DNA of 7,707 nt from 1-14-2-50-31-20 sp965370315 (lineage in GTDB: Bacteria > Bacteroidota > Ignavibacteria > Ignavibacteriales > Melioribacteraceae). Below, one piece after another: positions 6,565 through 7,707 of this stretch; positions within the stretch are counted from its first letter, which is position 1; the number at the start of each line of letters is the position of its first letter. The position numbers and the translations under genes are program-made. Location of the stretch: the NCBI GenBank assembly GCA_965370315.1, contig CBDUTO010000174.1:1-7707 (forward strand), written 5' to 3'. Under the pieces are notes generated by a model. That model was not told where the DNA came from, made no database searches, and saw nothing but the letters and a program-made list of their open reading frames with translations.

Positions 6565-7707
6565 CTATCCTATTAGTCTATTTTCATGTCCCAAATAATT
6601 TCCATCATCTAATCTAAACTGTTCTACAATTTGGCTCAAATTTTCTGTTAGTCTGTTTAAGTCTTCCGAAGCAGTTGCTATTTGCTGAACTACCGCAGCG
6701 GATTCATTTGCCACATTATTAATAGACTCAATATTGGTCGAAACTTCTTCAGCCGTAGCAGATTGCTCTTCACTAGCTGCTGCTACTTGAGTTATTTGTT
6801 GTGCTACATTTTCGGCACTTTCCAAAATGGCAGATAATACATCTCCTACTTCATCATTTAGTTTCATTCCTTCATTTACTGCAACTTCAGCCTCACCCAT
6901 CGATTTATCTGCTTCTTTAGCTTCAGTTTGTATTTCACGAATTGTCTCGGCAATCTCTTTTGTTGCTTTTGTAGTTCGCTCAGCTAACTTTCGCACCTCA
7001 TCTGCAACAACTGCAAAGCCACGTCCTTGCTCACCAGCGCGAGCAGCCTCAATTGCTGCATTTAATGCTAATAGATTTGTTTGATCTGCTATATCATCAA
7101 TTACTTGTGCAATTTCACCTATTTGGTCAGTTTTGCTAGATAGCGATGAAATAGTTTTTCCCGTAGTTTTAGATGCTGTAACAATTCTATTCATTCCTTC
7201 TTTGGAGGTAGAGACTTTAGAAACTCCTTCATTTGCCATATCACTTGATTCTTTTGAAGCATCTGCCGCAGCTGTGGCATTACCTGAAGTTTCAACAATT
7301 GTGCGCGACATTTCCTCCATTGCTGCTGCAACCTCATTTGTCTGTGCACTTTGTTCTTGCGACCCTGCCGCCATTTCTTCAGCACTTGACGAAATTTCTG
7401 AACTTGCACTTGCTGTAGCTTCAACCGCATCTTTTACTTGTACTATCATACTCTTAATGTTTTCTACCGTTAGATTAAAACCATCAAACAATTTGGCAAT
7501 ATCATCATCCTTTCTTTCTGCAGTAACCTGTGCCATTAAATTACCTTCTGATAATTTTGCCATTTCACCCAAAAGAGTTTTAACATTTCTTGATAAATAT
7601 TCTTCTTGCTCATAAGTTAGGGCTTGAGCTTCTTTAGCCTCATTAGCGGCTTTCTCGGCAACAATTCCTTTCTGTTCCACTTCGCTTAAAAGTGTTTTAA
7701 TGTTGGA
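6565..7707 (-). CDS. Methyl-accepting chemotaxis protein, C-terminal part (N-terminus beyond the window)
   Basis: The frame is open from the right window edge (7707) to the TAG at 6565-6567, giving 380 visible residues. The GTG at 7678-7680 is internal, and numbers below count from it. A HAMP domain covers about 28-80 (NVKTLLGEM, then SEGNL, then FNLTVENIK). The first residues at the edge (NIKTLLSEVE) repeat the end-of-HAMP pattern, so a second HAMP may lie upstream, joined by a charged coiled coil (10-30). A long antiparallel coiled coil follows, with its hairpin tip at IADQTNLLALNAAIEAARAGEQGRGFAVVADEVRKLA (wording shortened here to the region 197-233). Methylation-type motifs are around E101/E102 and E304/E305. 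Arms of roughly 137 residues suggest the 40-heptad class. It signals to CheA/CheW. There is no C-terminal CheR-binding pentapeptide. Sensor and membrane segments are not visible. Confidence 0.95.
   Translation of the reverse strand, partial: SNIKTLLSEVEQKGIVAEKAANEAKEAQALTYEQEEYLSRNVKTLLGEMAKLSEGNLMAQVTAERKDDDIAKLFDGFNLTVENIKSMIVQVKDAVEATASASSEISSSAEEMAAGSQEQSAQTNEVAAAMEEMSRTIVETSGNATAAADASKESSDMANEGVSKVSTSKEGMNRIVTASKTTGKTISSLSSKTDQIGEIAQVIDDIADQTNLLALNAAIEAARAGEQGRGFAVVADEVRKLAERTTKATKEIAETIREIQTEAKEADKSMGEAEVAVNEGMKLNDEVGDVLSAILESAENVAQQITQVAAASEEQSATAEEVSTNIESINNVANESAAVVQQIATASEDLNRLTENLSQIVEQFRLDDGNYLGHENRLIG

Noticed and set aside
7133..7615. Plus-strand open frame of 160 codons opposite the chemoreceptor gene
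   Set aside because: It is the antisense shadow of a strongly conserved methyl-accepting protein. The Ala/Ser/Thr-rich composition is what that coding strand produces in reverse, and no ribosome-binding site or family resemblance is seen.

Overview
The window is AT-rich and looks like a chromosomal segment of a Gram-negative bacterium from the Bacteroidota/Ignavibacteriota/Chlorobi side of the tree. This placement is an inference. It rests on the low GC, a mitochondrial-type aconitase, a Wzi-like outer-membrane barrel, a HAMP-type chemoreceptor and the style of the nucleotide-sugar genes. I cannot name a genus.

Layout, left to right. (1) Bases 1-1044, plus strand, hold the 3' part of a gene for an outer-membrane beta-barrel protein resembling the Wzi capsule-assembly family. 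Its start lies outside the window. (2) Bases 1097-3967, minus strand, hold three nucleotide-sugar genes read in the order DegT/WbpE-type aminotransferase, Gfo/Idh/MocA dehydrogenase, WbpD-type left-handed beta-helix N-acetyltransferase. The last two overlap by one base (TAATG). The first is separated from the second by 136 bp of repeat-like non-coding DNA. (3) Bases 3968-4231 are a very AT-rich divergent promoter region. (4) Bases 4232-6496, plus strand, hold a complete aconitate hydratase gene that ends in a strong intrinsic terminator shared with the convergent gene beyond. (5) Bases 6565-7707, minus strand, hold the C-terminal 380 residues of a methyl-accepting chemotaxis protein cut by the right window edge.

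The sugar genes fit together as oxidation at C3, transamination at C3 and N-acetylation of the new amine. These are the central steps in making UDP-2,3-diacetamido-2,3-dideoxy-uronic acids for O-antigen, capsule or glycoprotein glycans. The UDP-GlcNAc 6-dehydrogenase that would supply the substrate and any later C2 epimerase are not in the window. The Wzi-like protein next door may belong to the same surface-glycan programme, though it is on the opposite strand. Aconitase (TCA cycle) and the chemoreceptor appear unrelated to this.

I found no mobile element, CRISPR array, tRNA or rRNA and no clearly new system. The points most worth a second look are the repeat-like spacer splitting the sugar operon, the dehydrogenase, which differs from classical WbpB/WlbA, the degenerate zinc-ribbon-like tail of the acetyltransferase, and the inverted repeat in the divergent promoter region.
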